This document shows, in pieces, positions 42,814-51,674 of a DNA stretch of 64,000 nt (positions within the stretch are counted from its first letter, which is position 1; each line of letters starts with the position of its first letter). The DNA comes from Streptomyces sp. NBC_01231. GTDB taxonomy: Bacteria > Actinomycetota > Actinomycetes > Streptomycetales > Streptomycetaceae. Under the pieces are notes generated by a model. That model had not been told where the DNA came from. It made no database searches and saw only the letters and a list, made by a program, of their open reading frames with translations. The stretch is from assembly GCA_035999765.1 (NCBI GenBank), contig CP108521.1:1302001-1366000 (forward strand), given 5' to 3'. The translations under genes were made by a program, and so were the position numbers.

Positions 42814-44268
42814 TCAGTCGAGCGAGACGACGACGGACTTGACCTTGGTGTAGGCGGCGAACGCCTCGGGCCCGTACTCGCGGCCGAAGCCGGAGTCCTT
42901 GACCCCGCCGAACGGCACCGCGGGGTCGAGCATCGCCCAGTCGTTGATCCACACGATGCCCGCCTGGAGCCGTTCGGCGACCCGGTGGGCGCGGGCGAGG
43001 TTGCTGGTCTGGACCCCGGAAGCCAGGCCGTACGGCGTGGAGTTGGCGAGGGTGACGGCCTCTTCCTCGGAGTCGAAGGGCTGAACGGTGAGGACCGGGC
43101 CGAAGACCTCCTCCTGCACCACACGGGAGTCGTTGGGGAGGTCCGCGATCACGGTGGGCTTGTAGTAGTAGCCGCCGTCCAGGTCGAGACGCTCACCGCC
43201 GCAGACGACGCGGCCGCCCTCCTTGCGGGCCAGGGCGACGTACTCCTCGACCTTCCTCAGGTGCTTCTCCCCCGCCATCGGCCCGACGACGGTCTCGGCC
43301 CGGCGCGGGTCGCCGACCGGCACACCGGGGACGGCCTCGGCGAGGATGCCGAGGAGGGTGCTGTACACCGAGCGTGCGACCAGCAGCCTGGGGCCGCCCA
43401 TGCAGAACTGTCCGGTGTTGAAGACGAAGCCCTTGATGACCGCGCCGACCGCCTTCTCCAGGTCGGCGTCCTCGAAGACCACGTGGGCCGCGTTGCCGCC
43501 GAGTTCCATGGTGACGGGCTTGAGGGCCTCCCCGGCGACGCTCGCGGCGTGCCGGCCCACGGCGGTGGAGCCGGTGAAGGCGATCTTGTCGACGCCGCTG
43601 TGCCGCAGCAGTGCCTCTCCGGCCACCGGTCCGGCGCCGGTGACGACGTTGACCACGCCGTCCGGGATCCCCGCCTTCTGGAAGAGGCGGGCCATGTAGA
43701 GGGCGCTGAGCGGGGTCTCGTCGGCCGGCTTGTGCACGACCGTGTTGCCGGCCGCCAGCGCCGGGGCGATCTTGGAACCGGCCAGGATCAGCGGGAAGTT
43801 GAAGGGCGTGATCGCGGCGACCACACCGAGGGGCTCGCGCCGGGTGTAGGCGAGGGCGTTCATGGGGGTGTCGCGGTTCGAGCCGTGCAGGGAGTGGGCG
43901 AGGGCGGCGAAGTGCTCGTAGTCGTTGGCCGCGTTCGTCACGTCGACGGCGTGGCACAGCGTGATCGGCTTGCCCACGTCGAGGCTCTCCAGCCGCGCGA
44001 TCTCGTCGGCGTTCTCCCGGATCAGCTCGGCGATCCGGTGCAGGATCCGGCCCCGCTCGCGGCCGCTCAGCCCTGACCAGGTGCCCCCGTCGAAGGCCTC
44101 GCGGGCGGCGCGCACGGCGGCGTCCACGTCGGCCGCGCCCGCCTCCGCGACGGTCGTGACGACCGCGCCCCGGGACGGGTCGACCACCTCGGTGCGCGCT
44201 CCGTCGGCGGCCTCGCGCCACTGCCCCCCGATGAAAAGACGGCCGGGTTCGATCTCGAAGGTGGTCAT
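42814..44268 (-). CDS. Aldehyde dehydrogenase (NAD(P)+)
   Basis: A 484-residue enzyme. The catalytic Cys is in FNTGQFCMGG, the general base Glu in PVTMELGGNAA, and the cofactor loop reads FTGSTAVGRHA; ITPFNFPLILAGSK and EEVFGPVLTVQPF are present. Resembles betaine-, vanillin- or benzaldehyde-type dehydrogenases. ATG 44268 is preceded by GAGGAG. First gene of the operon with the alcohol dehydrogenase, divergent from a MarR gene across a gap with two matching operators. Confidence 0.92.
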   Translation of the reverse strand: MTTFEIEPGRLFIGGQWREAADGARTEVVDPSRGAVVTTVAEAGAADVDAAVRAAREAFDGGTWSGLSGRERGRILHRIAELIRENADEIARLESLDVGKPITLCHAVDVTNAANDYEHFAALAHSLHGSNRDTPMNALAYTRREPLGVVAAITPFNFPLILAGSKIAPALAAGNTVVHKPADETPLSALYMARLFQKAGIPDGVVNVVTGAGPVAGEALLRHSGVDKIAFTGSTAVGRHAASVAGEALKPVTMELGGNAAHVVFEDADLEKAVGAVIKGFVFNTGQFCMGGPRLLVARSVYSTLLGILAEAVPGVPVGDPRRAETVVGPMAGEKHLRKVEEYVALARKEGGRVVCGGERLDLDGGYYYKPTVIADLPNDSRVVQEEVFGPVLTVQPFDSEEEAVTLANSTPYGLASGVQTSNLARAHRVAERLQAGIVWINDWAMLDPAVPFGGVKDSGFGREYGPEAFAAYTKVKSVVVSLD

Positions 44269-44303
44269 CACCACTCCTCAGCCTCATTGCCAAGATTTCA
44301 ACA

Positions 44304-44352
44304 AACAGGATTCCTGTTGGTTCGCAGTCTCTTTACAGACAGGTTTCCTGTC
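44304..44352. promoter_or_regulatory. Twin MarR-type operators
   Basis: AACAGG-ATT-CCTGTT (44304-44318) and GACAGG-TTT-CCTGTC (44338-44352) share the core ACAGG-N3-CCTGT and lie 34 bp apart in the 103-nt divergent gap. The second ends 20 nt before the marR start, just ahead of a -10-like TAGTGT at 44360-44365. Confidence 0.8.
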
Positions 44353-44371
44353 AATGCTCTAGTGTGAACTC

Positions 44372-44809
44372 ATGCTCGAGTCCCAGGTGACCAAAGCGGC
44401 CCCGTCGCTCCTCTACATGGTGAAACAGGTGGAGCTCGTCGCGCGCTCCCGCCTGGACGAGCTGGTCAGGCCGTCGGGGATCACCGCTCTCCAGTACACC
44501 GCGCTCACGGTCCTGGAGCGACACGACGGACTGTCGGCCGCACAACTGGCCCGCGACTCGTTCGTAACCGCCCAGTCGACCGCCGATCTCGTACGGTCCC
44601 TGGAGAACCGCGGGCTGGTGCACCGGGAGCGCAACCCCCGCAACCGCCGCGAGCTGCTGATCCTGCTGACCGACGCGGGCCGCGAGCTGCTCGCCCAGCA
44701 TGAGGAGCTCGTCCGGGAGCTGGAGGAGCGGATGGTGCGGGACCTCACGCGGCACCAGACCCAGCAGTTCCGCGAGGCGCTCACCAAGGCCTGGCACGCC
44801 CTGTCGTAA
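44372..44809 (+). CDS. MarR-family regulator
   Basis: A 145-residue winged-helix protein: GITALQYTALTVLERHDGLSAAQLARDSFVTAQSTADLVRSLENRGLVHRERNPRNRRELLILLTDAG covers the recognition helix and wing. No ribosome binding site precedes ATG 44372, and TAGTGT ends 6 nt upstream, which suggests a leaderless transcript. It most likely represses itself and the divergent ALDH/ADH operon in response to an aromatic compound. Confidence 0.92.
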   Translation: MLESQVTKAAPSLLYMVKQVELVARSRLDELVRPSGITALQYTALTVLERHDGLSAAQLARDSFVTAQSTADLVRSLENRGLVHRERNPRNRRELLILLTDAGRELLAQHEELVRELEERMVRDLTRHQTQQFREALTKAWHALS

Positions 44810-44944
44810 GTCGTCCATCGCAATTCGATGACATATGTCAATCGAACATGCTCAAATTCATCCCATCGAGGGTAACTTGCAGGGCGGGCAAGGGATTTGG
44901 GCTCTCCCCTGCCGCCCTGGCAGCCGGTGGGAGGCGATGGAGTC

Positions 44945-45325
44945 GTGCAGCAGGAACCCGCACCGCCCGCCCGGCATCTGCGCGTCCACCAGGACCGGGG
45001 ACACACGGTGCTGGAGTTCCACGGCGAGATCGACATCGTCGCGGCCATGGAGATCATTCCGTATCTGGACCAGGTCACTGGGCGGTCCGACAGCCCTCTG
45101 GTGATCGACCTCAGCCGGGTGGAGTTCTTCGACTGCTCGGGGCTGCGGCTGCTGTACCGCGCGCGGGCCCGGGTGCGGGGCCGGGGCGGACGACTGCTCC
45201 TGGTGTGCACCCATCCGCTCACCCTGCGCGTCCTGCGGGTCACCGGTCTGGCCCGGCTGCTGCCGCCGATGCCGACACTGGACGCGGCTCTGGACCAGCC
45301 CGAGGCCACGTCCGGGTCGGTGTGA
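44945..45325 (+). CDS. STAS-domain anti-sigma factor antagonist
   Basis: A 126-residue single STAS domain: HTVLEFHGEIDIVAAMEII, PLVIDLSRVEFFDCSGLRLLYRARARV and GLARLLPPMPTLDAAL. The Ser in DCSGLR is the expected phosphorylation site. In partner switching such proteins bind an anti-sigma kinase when unphosphorylated and are reset by SpoIIE phosphatases such as the one at 21079. GTG 44945 with GGGAGG 10 nt upstream is preferred to an upstream ATG at 44897. Confidence 0.88.
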   Translation: MQQEPAPPARHLRVHQDRGHTVLEFHGEIDIVAAMEIIPYLDQVTGRSDSPLVIDLSRVEFFDCSGLRLLYRARARVRGRGGRLLLVCTHPLTLRVLRVTGLARLLPPMPTLDAALDQPEATSGSV

Positions 45326-45448
45326 CCACGGGCCCTTCGGGGTGTCGCTCGTCGCGCGCGTTCCCGGCCAGGCGGGCCATCGCGGCTGCCCACGACCCGG
45401 CTGCGCGGTTCGCGGTGGGTCGAGCTGTTCGGTTCGCGGCGCGCGGCC

Positions 45449-46402
45449 CTAATCGGTTCGCGGCGCGTCGAAGAGGGCGCTGACCGACTCGCCGTTGTGG
45501 ATACGGCGTACGGCCTCCGCGAGCGCCGGGGCGACGGTGAGGATGCGCAGCTTCTCGGTGCGCTCCTCCTCCGGGACCGGCACGGTGTTGGTGCACACGA
45601 TCTCCAGCACGTCGGGCTGCTCCCCGATCCGCTTCAGCGCTCCGGCCGCGAACAGCCCGTGCGTGCAGGCCACCCGGATCGAACGCGGGCCCAACTCCCG
45701 TAGCCGGTCGAGCAGTTCCAGGACCGTGCTGCCCTTGGCGATCTCGTCGTCCAGCACGATGACGTCCCGTCCGGCGACCTCGCCGATGACGGAGTTGATG
45801 CTGACGCGGTCGTCCGCGAACCGCTGTTTGGCCCCGGCGGCCACCTGGGCGCCTATCATCCGGGCGAACGCGGCGGCCTCCTTGGCGTTGCCGAGGTCCG
45901 GCGAGACGACGGTGGTACGGGACAGGTCGTACTGCCGGAAGTGGGCGGCGAGTTCGCGCAGCGCGTGCAGGTGGTCCACCGGGACCGAGAAGAAGCCGTG
46001 GACCTGCGGCGAGTGCAGGGTCATCGCCAGGACCCGGCTGGCGCCCGCGGCCACCAGCAGATCGGCGACCAGCCGCCCGCCGAGGGAGATGCGGGGCTCG
46101 TCCTTCTTGTCGGAGCGTGCGTAGGAGTAGTGCGGCATCACGACGCTGATCCGGCCCGCCGAGGCCCCGCGCGCCGCGTCGCACATCAGCAGCAGCTCCA
46201 CCAGATGCTCCTGGACCGGCTTGACCAGCGGCTGGACGAGGAAGACGTCCCGTTCCCGGCAGTTGGCCTGAAGCTGTATCTCCAGACAGTCATTGGCGAA
46301 CCGACTGACCCGGGTGGGACTGAGCGGCACACCGAGATGCGCGCAGACCTCCTGGGCCAGCTCGGGATGGGCGCTCCCGCTGAACACGGCTATATCTCGC
46401 AC
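45449..46402 (-). CDS. prs: Ribose-phosphate pyrophosphokinase (PRPP synthetase)
   Basis: A 317-residue enzyme making PRPP from ribose 5-phosphate and ATP. Both lobes are intact: MRDIAVFSGSAHPELA, SDKKDEPRISLGGRLVADLL, VVSPDLGNAKEAAAFARMIGA, and the PRPP loop DVIVLDDEIAKGSTVLELLDRL. The sequence lacks some features of housekeeping PrsA (for example HNRYDARL-like and KRR blocks are altered), so it may be a secondary copy serving special metabolism. GTG 46402 has AGGAG 6 nt upstream. A TCGGTTCGCGGCGCG repeat flanks the stop codon. Confidence 0.9.
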   Translation of the reverse strand: MRDIAVFSGSAHPELAQEVCAHLGVPLSPTRVSRFANDCLEIQLQANCRERDVFLVQPLVKPVQEHLVELLLMCDAARGASAGRISVVMPHYSYARSDKKDEPRISLGGRLVADLLVAAGASRVLAMTLHSPQVHGFFSVPVDHLHALRELAAHFRQYDLSRTTVVSPDLGNAKEAAAFARMIGAQVAAGAKQRFADDRVSINSVIGEVAGRDVIVLDDEIAKGSTVLELLDRLRELGPRSIRVACTHGLFAAGALKRIGEQPDVLEIVCTNTVPVPEEERTEKLRILTVAPALAEAVRRIHNGESVSALFDAPRTD

Positions 46403-46533
46403 GAACCGCTCCTAGCATGATCATTCCGGCTGCAGGGGACATGCTACGGGCCCCGCGAAAACCGGTTGCGGAGCGTCCACGGGGGCACGCCATGATGGGC
46501 GTGCCCGTGTCGCCTCACGTCAGGAAGCCTCGC

Positions 46534-46647
46534 ATGCGCCGACTCCTCGGAATCTCCCAGCGCCCCTACTGGACGACGGTTCTCGAGGACACGACCCCGC
46601 ATGCACACCCTGAACATCGGCATTCTGGCCCACGTCGACGCCGGTAA
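46534..46647 (+). CDS. Possible leader peptide overlapping the ribosomal protection gene
   Basis: A 37-codon frame starting MRRLLGISQRPYWTTVLEDT, with AGGAAG 6 nt before its ATG. It overlaps the first 47 nt of the resistance-type gene in another frame. The main gene has only a distant GAGGA. A better-served small frame overlapping a weakly served start is the layout of translation-controlled resistance genes. Coding status is inferred only from layout. Confidence 0.4.
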   Translation: MRRLLGISQRPYWTTVLEDTTPHAHPEHRHSGPRRRR

Positions 46648-48460
46648 GACCAGCCTCACCGAGCGGCTGCTGTTCGACCACGGCGCGATCGACCGGCTCG
46701 GCAGCGTCGACGCGGGCGACACCCGCACCGACGACGGCACCATCGAGCGGCAGCGCGGAATCACCATCCGCTCCGCCGTCGCCGCGTTCACCGTCGGCGA
46801 CACCCAGATCAACCTCATCGACACCCCGGGGCACTCCGACTTCGTCGCGGAGGTCGAGCGGGCCCTGGAGGTCCTCGACGGCGCGGTGCTGCTGCTGTCC
46901 GCCGTGGAGGGCGTGCAGGCGCAGACGCGTGTGCTGATGCGGACCCTGCGGCGGCTGCGGCTGCCCACCCTGGTCTTCGTCAACAAGATCGACCGGGCGG
47001 GCGCCCGCTCCGACGCCCTGCTCGACGACATCCGGCGCAGACTGACCCCGCACATCGCGCCGCTCACCGAAGTGACCGGCATCGGCACGGACGGGGCCCG
47101 GGTGCCGCCGCTGCCGGCCGACCGCCGCAGGGCCGAGGCGCTCGCCGAGGTCGACCCGGGCATCCTGGCGGCACTCGTCGACGGCCCCGACCCGACCCCG
47201 GACGACCTCGGCGGGGCCCTCGCCGCGCGCACCGCCGACGGCATCTTCCACCCCGTCCTCTTCGGTTCCGCCCTCGGCGGCCAGGGCGTCGCCGAGCTGG
47301 TCGAGAGCCTGATCCGGCTGGTCCCACCGGCTCCTGCCACCCCCGCTCCCGAACCCGGTGGCACGGTGTTCGCCGTACGGCCCGGTCCCGGTGGCGAGCG
47401 GACGGCGTATCTGCGGCTGTACGAGGGCACGGTGACGAGGCGTCAGCGGCTGCGGTTCCGGCGGCGGGAGGCCGACGGCCGGACCACCGAGGTCACCGGA
47501 CGGGTGACGCGTCTCGATGTGGTCGGCCGGCCCGAGCCGCTCACCGCCGGGAACATCGCGGCCCTCACCGGGGTGCCCGGCGTCCGGGTCGGCGACCGGC
47601 TCGGCGACCTCACCGACCGCGCCCCGCAGTTCGCCCCGCCGACACTGGAGACCCTGGTCCGGGCCCGGCGTCCCGAGCAGGCGGCGGCGCTGCGCTCCGC
47701 CCTCCTCTCCCTCGCCGACCAGGACCCGCTGATCCACGCCCGTCCCGCCGCCTCCGGCGCGACCGCCCTGCTGCTGTACGGCGAGGTCCAGATGGAGGTC
47801 CTGGCGGCGACACTGGCCCAGGACTTCGGGGTCGAGGCCGACTTCGAGCCGGGCCGGGTCCGGTACCTGGAGCGTCCACGCGGCACGGGTGAGGCCTGGG
47901 ACGAGCTGCCGCGGCACGACCACACCCGCTACTGGGCGACGATCGGGCTGCGGGTGGAGGCGGGGCCGCGCGGCTCCGGCGGGGTGTTCACGTACGAGAC
48001 GGAACTCGGCGCGCTTCCCCGCGCCTTCCATCAGGCCGTGGAGGAGACGGTCCACGCGAGCATGGCAACGGGGCTGTGCGGCGCGACGGTCACCGACTAC
48101 CGGGTCATTCTGATCCGGTCCGGTTTCGTCGGGCCGCTCAGTACCGCGGCGGACTTCCGCGGGCTCACCCCGATCGTGCTGCGGCGGGCACTGGAGCGGG
48201 CGGGGACCCGGCTGTACGAGCCGTACCACGCGTTCGAGGCCGAGGTCCCGCTGGACGCGCTGGCTCCGGTGACGTCCCAACTAGCTTCTGTCGGAACGGA
48301 GTTCAAGGGCACCACGGGTGGCGAGAAGGCGTGGCTGATCACCGGGGAGCTGCCGGCCCGGCGGGTGCGCGAGGTCGAACTGCGGCTGCCCGGGCTCACC
48401 CACGGGGAGGGGGTGTGGTGGTCGCGACCCTCGGGAGACCGTGAACTCAGGCCGCACTAG
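46601..48460 (+). CDS. Tet(M)/OtrA-like ribosomal protection GTPase
   Basis: A 619-residue EF-G-type translational GTPase. G1 is AHVDAGKTSLTERLL, G2 ERQRGITI, G3 DTPGHSDF, G4 NKID. The sequence follows tetracycline ribosomal protection proteins throughout (GSVDAGDTRTDDGTIERQRG, VEGVQAQTRVL). The domain IV tip region SGFVGPLSTAADFRGLTPIVLRRALERAG matches the part that displaces tetracycline. It likely protects ribosomes from tetracyclines or a similar drug. It is slightly shorter than TetM (about 639), with trimmed linkers. No tetracycline biosynthesis genes are in view. A possible leader peptide precedes it. Confidence 0.9.
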   Translation: MHTLNIGILAHVDAGKTSLTERLLFDHGAIDRLGSVDAGDTRTDDGTIERQRGITIRSAVAAFTVGDTQINLIDTPGHSDFVAEVERALEVLDGAVLLLSAVEGVQAQTRVLMRTLRRLRLPTLVFVNKIDRAGARSDALLDDIRRRLTPHIAPLTEVTGIGTDGARVPPLPADRRRAEALAEVDPGILAALVDGPDPTPDDLGGALAARTADGIFHPVLFGSALGGQGVAELVESLIRLVPPAPATPAPEPGGTVFAVRPGPGGERTAYLRLYEGTVTRRQRLRFRRREADGRTTEVTGRVTRLDVVGRPEPLTAGNIAALTGVPGVRVGDRLGDLTDRAPQFAPPTLETLVRARRPEQAAALRSALLSLADQDPLIHARPAASGATALLLYGEVQMEVLAATLAQDFGVEADFEPGRVRYLERPRGTGEAWDELPRHDHTRYWATIGLRVEAGPRGSGGVFTYETELGALPRAFHQAVEETVHASMATGLCGATVTDYRVILIRSGFVGPLSTAADFRGLTPIVLRRALERAGTRLYEPYHAFEAEVPLDALAPVTSQLASVGTEFKGTTGGEKAWLITGELPARRVREVELRLPGLTHGEGVWWSRPSGDRELRPH

Positions 48461-48532
48461 GCGTGCGTCACGCACTCTCCGGGCCGTCGGCCCAGGGCCG
48501 GCAGTCGACGCCTCGTGCCGTCGACGGGATGC

Positions 48533-49723
48533 TCACCAGGACACCGGCAGCCGTCGTGGACTGCGCGTCATCTGACCCTCCCGCCACTCGATCGTGTCAG
48601 GCGTGAACTCGGCGCGCAGACGGGGGAAGCGGACGGCCAGGCGGTGCAGGGCCAGTCCGAGTTCCAGGCGGGCGAGCCAGGCGCCGAGGCAGTGATGGGG
48701 GCCGGCGCCGAAGACCACGCTGGGCGGGCTCAGCGGGGCGAACAGGTCGGGCGGGCCCGGCGGGAAGACGTCCGGGTCACGGTTGGCCGAGTTGGTCTGG
48801 ACCGCGACCACACTGCCCGCCGGGATCGTCACTCCGCCGATCTCGACGTCCGCGAGGGCGCGGCGGATCAGACCGGGCAGCACTCTGCCCTCGCTGAGCG
48901 GGACGGTCCGCAGCAGCTGTTCGACCGCCGTCGCCGCGGCCTGTTCGTCCTCGGCCAGCCCCGGCCAGGCGTCCTTCCGGTCGGTGAGGAGGTGGACGAC
49001 GATGTTGCCGAGGGCGGTCATGGTCGTCTCGTGTCCGGCCACGACCAGCCCCAGGACCAGCATCACCAGCTGCCGTTCCTCGATCCCGAGCTCGTCGCCC
49101 GCCGTCACCAGCCCGCTCACCAGGTCGTCGCCCGGTTCCTTGCGGCGCTCGGCGACGAGATCGGCGGCGAAGACCCCGAACTCCCGCATCGCGAGGCCGA
49201 CTTCCTCGGCGGTGTGCGCGCCGCCGGACAGGGCGTGGTCGGCCCAGGAGCGGATGCGGTCCCAGTCCGCGTGGCCGAGACCCATCAGCCGGGAGACGAC
49301 CGAGACCGGCAGCGGACGCGTGAACCCCTCGATGATGTCGGCGGGGCGGGCCCGCTCGGCGAACTCGTCGAGGAGGGTGTCCACCACCGAGGCCACCCAG
49401 GGCCGCCAGCGGGCGACGGCACGGGGCGTGAACGCCCGCTGGACCGTGCCGCGCAGCCGCTGGTGGGCGGGTCCGTCCTGGTTGATGAGCCCGTCCGGGG
49501 CGTCCAGCAGGTTCGGTACGACGAGCAGCGGCGGCGCGTCCTCGGCGTGCAGGGACCGCCGGTCGAAGCGTGGGTCCATGAGCACCTCGCGCGCTTCGGC
49601 GTACCGGGTCACGAGCCAGACCGGGGTGCCGGTGGCGAGGGTGACCGGCCGGGGCGGCCCGGACTCGGGGAAGGTCATGTGGTGCATGGGGCAAAGGGAG
49701 CGGGCGGTGCGGTCTGCGCTCAT
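48533..49723 (-). CDS. Cytochrome P450 with altered K-helix motif
   Basis: A 396-residue P450. The haem loop FGAGPHHCLGAWLARLEL and I-helix LGLVVAGHETTMTALG are intact. The K-helix, normally ExxR, reads AVEQLLRTVPL: the aligned Glu is Gln269 (codon CAG at 48917-48919), giving QLLR. Loss of ExxR is known in the Streptomyces CYP157 family. ATG 49723 is chosen because GGAG lies 6 nt upstream; an upstream GTG adds 13 codons. No ferredoxin gene adjoins. Substrate unknown. Confidence 0.88.
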   Translation of the reverse strand: MSADRTARSLCPMHHMTFPESGPPRPVTLATGTPVWLVTRYAEAREVLMDPRFDRRSLHAEDAPPLLVVPNLLDAPDGLINQDGPAHQRLRGTVQRAFTPRAVARWRPWVASVVDTLLDEFAERARPADIIEGFTRPLPVSVVSRLMGLGHADWDRIRSWADHALSGGAHTAEEVGLAMREFGVFAADLVAERRKEPGDDLVSGLVTAGDELGIEERQLVMLVLGLVVAGHETTMTALGNIVVHLLTDRKDAWPGLAEDEQAAATAVEQLLRTVPLSEGRVLPGLIRRALADVEIGGVTIPAGSVVAVQTNSANRDPDVFPPGPPDLFAPLSPPSVVFGAGPHHCLGAWLARLELGLALHRLAVRFPRLRAEFTPDTIEWREGQMTRSPRRLPVSW

Positions 49724-49866
49724 CCGGGTCTCCAGATCCGCCGGTCGGGAGGTTTCCTTCACGCTAGTGCGCCCCCTTGCCCCCGTCAGCGGTGTCAATC
49801 GGCCAACGCGTCGGTCTGCCAAGGCCTTCGAGGGGAATGCGAACGGTAGGAAGGAGGGCCGTCGCC

Positions 49867-50529
49867 ATGACGACTCCCATCAGGAGCACCTCCCGTCGCA
49901 TGCCCGGCTGGGCGAAGGCGGTGAGCGCCGTGGTACTCGTGCTCGTCGTGTTCTTCGCGGGGATCCGGCTGAGCGTGCTGCCGGGCCTCAAGGACCTGTT
50001 CGGCACCGAGACCCACGACCGAACCGGCCCCGCACTGCTCCAGTCCATCCAGGACATCAGCCGTTACGACGCCGCCTCCGGCAATTTCCAGGTCGTCGTG
50101 GACCTGGAAAAGGACACCAAGTACCTGCCCGACGCGATCCGCGGCTCCCGCACCCTGTACGTCGGGGCGGGCTCCGTCGACGCCTACGTCGACCTCGGCA
50201 AGGTCGGCAAGAACGACGTGACGGTCAACGCCGACCGTACGTCCGCCACTCTGCGGCTGCCGCATGCCCGGCTCGGCAAGGCAGCTCTGGACGCCGACCG
50301 CTCCTACGCCGTCTCCAAGCAGCGCGGTCTCCTCGACCGCTTCGGCGACCTCTTCTCGGACAACCCCAACAGCGAGCAGGCCGTGCAGAAGCTCGCCGTG
50401 CGGCACATCACCGACGCCGCGAAGGAGAGCGAGCTGACCAGGCGTGCCGAGACCAACACCACCACGATGCTGAAGGGGCTGCTCGGCTCCCTCGGCTTCA
50501 AGGAGGTGAAGGTCGCCTACGGCACCTGA
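49867..50529 (+). CDS. DUF4230 membrane-anchored protein
   Basis: A 220-residue protein with one N-terminal membrane helix (AVSAVVLVLVVFFAGIRLSVL) and an external DUF4230 domain (GPALLQSIQDISRYDAASGNFQVVVDLEKDTKYLP, LRLPHARLGKAALD). GGAGG lies 9 nt before ATG 49867. Function unknown. Confidence 0.88.
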   Translation: MTTPIRSTSRRMPGWAKAVSAVVLVLVVFFAGIRLSVLPGLKDLFGTETHDRTGPALLQSIQDISRYDAASGNFQVVVDLEKDTKYLPDAIRGSRTLYVGAGSVDAYVDLGKVGKNDVTVNADRTSATLRLPHARLGKAALDADRSYAVSKQRGLLDRFGDLFSDNPNSEQAVQKLAVRHITDAAKESELTRRAETNTTTMLKGLLGSLGFKEVKVAYGT

Positions 50530-50585
50530 TCAGCCGCCATGGATCCCCGGTAGGACGAGGAAGTCCAGCAGGGGGGTCCCACCCA

Positions 50586-50623
50586 GCAGCCAGGCCACGT
50601 GGTCGCCGACGTGGCCTGGCTGC
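50586..50623 (+). terminator. Hairpin terminator after DUF4230 gene
   Basis: Perfect 15-bp arms at 50586-50600 and 50609-50623 with an 8-nt loop, 57 nt after the stop. Confidence 0.75.
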
Positions 50624-50739
50624 GGGCGAACGGGACGTTCTTCGCCCCTGCGTGACCCCGGAGGTACAGGGGGTGAATCGTCTGGCCGTTCGCGGGTAAC
50701 CGCGTCACGACACGGGGAACTTGCACTCTGGAGGACTGG

Positions 50740-51348
50740 ATGGCCTGGGCAGCCGAACGAACGCGCGCAGTGTTGCGCACCCGCACCCGCACCTCCAAGA
50801 CCGAGCGCCCTCCGCGGAAGCCGAGCCGGGAACGGCGTTCGGAGCGGCCTTCAGCGCGGCGTTCGGAGCAGAGATCGAGCCGGGAACGGCGTCCCCTGCC
50901 CTGGCCCCTGCGTCTGCTGGCGGTGCTCTGCGCGTTCGCCTTCATGGTGGCGTTCGCCGTCGTCCTGGCGCGGCTGACCCTGGAGCCCTCCCCCGCGTCG
51001 GTGGATCTGACGCACACCAACATCCATCCGGGCCGTTCCCTGCGGGCCTATGTGGATCAGCCCGAACTGCGGGACGCCGTCAAGCAGATCGGCGGCAACC
51101 TGCTGCTGGGCATCCCGTTCGGCATCCTGGTGCCGGTCGTGGCTCCCGGCACCCGCGGGATCCTGCGCATCCTGCTGCTGACCGCGATCGTGATGCTCAT
51201 GGTGGAGTTCGCCCAGGGAGCGTTGATCACCGGGCGGGCCTTCGACATCGACGACGTCATCCTCAACACCACCGGCGCGCTCGTCGGCTACCTCCTGCTG
51301 GGGCGGCGGCTGAGCCGGGCGGTGCACGCGCGCAAGCCGAAGGTGTGA
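50740..51348 (+). CDS. VanZ-family membrane protein
   Basis: A 202-residue protein. A highly basic N-terminal region of about 50 residues, rich in RRSERP-type repeats, precedes four membrane helices. GGNLLLGIPFGILVPVV, VEFAQGALITGRAFDIDDVILNTTGALVGYLLL is the VanZ signature. GGAGG lies 5 nt before ATG 50740. VanZ relatives are linked to teicoplanin and other lipophilic-antibiotic tolerance, but most are uncharacterised. Confidence 0.9.
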   Translation: MAWAAERTRAVLRTRTRTSKTERPPRKPSRERRSERPSARRSEQRSSRERRPLPWPLRLLAVLCAFAFMVAFAVVLARLTLEPSPASVDLTHTNIHPGRSLRAYVDQPELRDAVKQIGGNLLLGIPFGILVPVVAPGTRGILRILLLTAIVMLMVEFAQGALITGRAFDIDDVILNTTGALVGYLLLGRRLSRAVHARKPKV

Positions 51349-51437
51349 CCGAGGCCGCCCGCGCGAACGCACCGCGGACGGTTCGGCCGTCCAGCCGTGG
51401 GTCGGCGTCCGCCGGACGTGGACGCCGACCCGGTCGA

Positions 51438-51674
51438 TCAGTGCCGGTGCCAGGTGAACTTGTCCCCGCCCACCCAGCGGACCACCTCCGGGTCGTCCAG
51501 GTCGTGGACCGTGATGCCGAAAGCCGCCGCGGCCTCCAGAACGTCGGTGACGGTCTTCGCCTCGCCGATCACCTCGCCGTCGATCTCCACGATCCGGAAC
51601 GGCGGCGTGCCCGGCTGCACCCCGAGCACCAGGATCCGCGGCTGGGCGATGTGTGGGCTCGCGCTTTCGGTCAT
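51438..51674 (-). CDS. Small conserved hypothetical protein
   Basis: A 78-residue soluble protein: VLGVQPGTPPFRIVEIDGEVIGEAKTVTDVLEAAAAFGITVHDLDDPEVVRWVGG. Regular alternation suggests a small beta-alpha fold. AGGCT lies before ATG 51674. No family recognised. Confidence 0.75.
   Translation of the reverse strand: MTESASPHIAQPRILVLGVQPGTPPFRIVEIDGEVIGEAKTVTDVLEAAAAFGITVHDLDDPEVVRWVGGDKFTWHRH

Noticed and set aside
45426..45466. TCGGTTCGCGGCGCG direct repeat around the PRPP synthetase stop as an attachment site
   Set aside because: There is no integrase, tRNA or other mobile element nearby; it looks like a simple local duplication.
46601..48460. Housekeeping elongation factor G (fusA)
   Set aside because: The protein is shorter than EF-G (about 700), lacks its insertions and follows Tet(M)-type sequence at the GTPase and domain IV regions; no rps/tuf neighbours.
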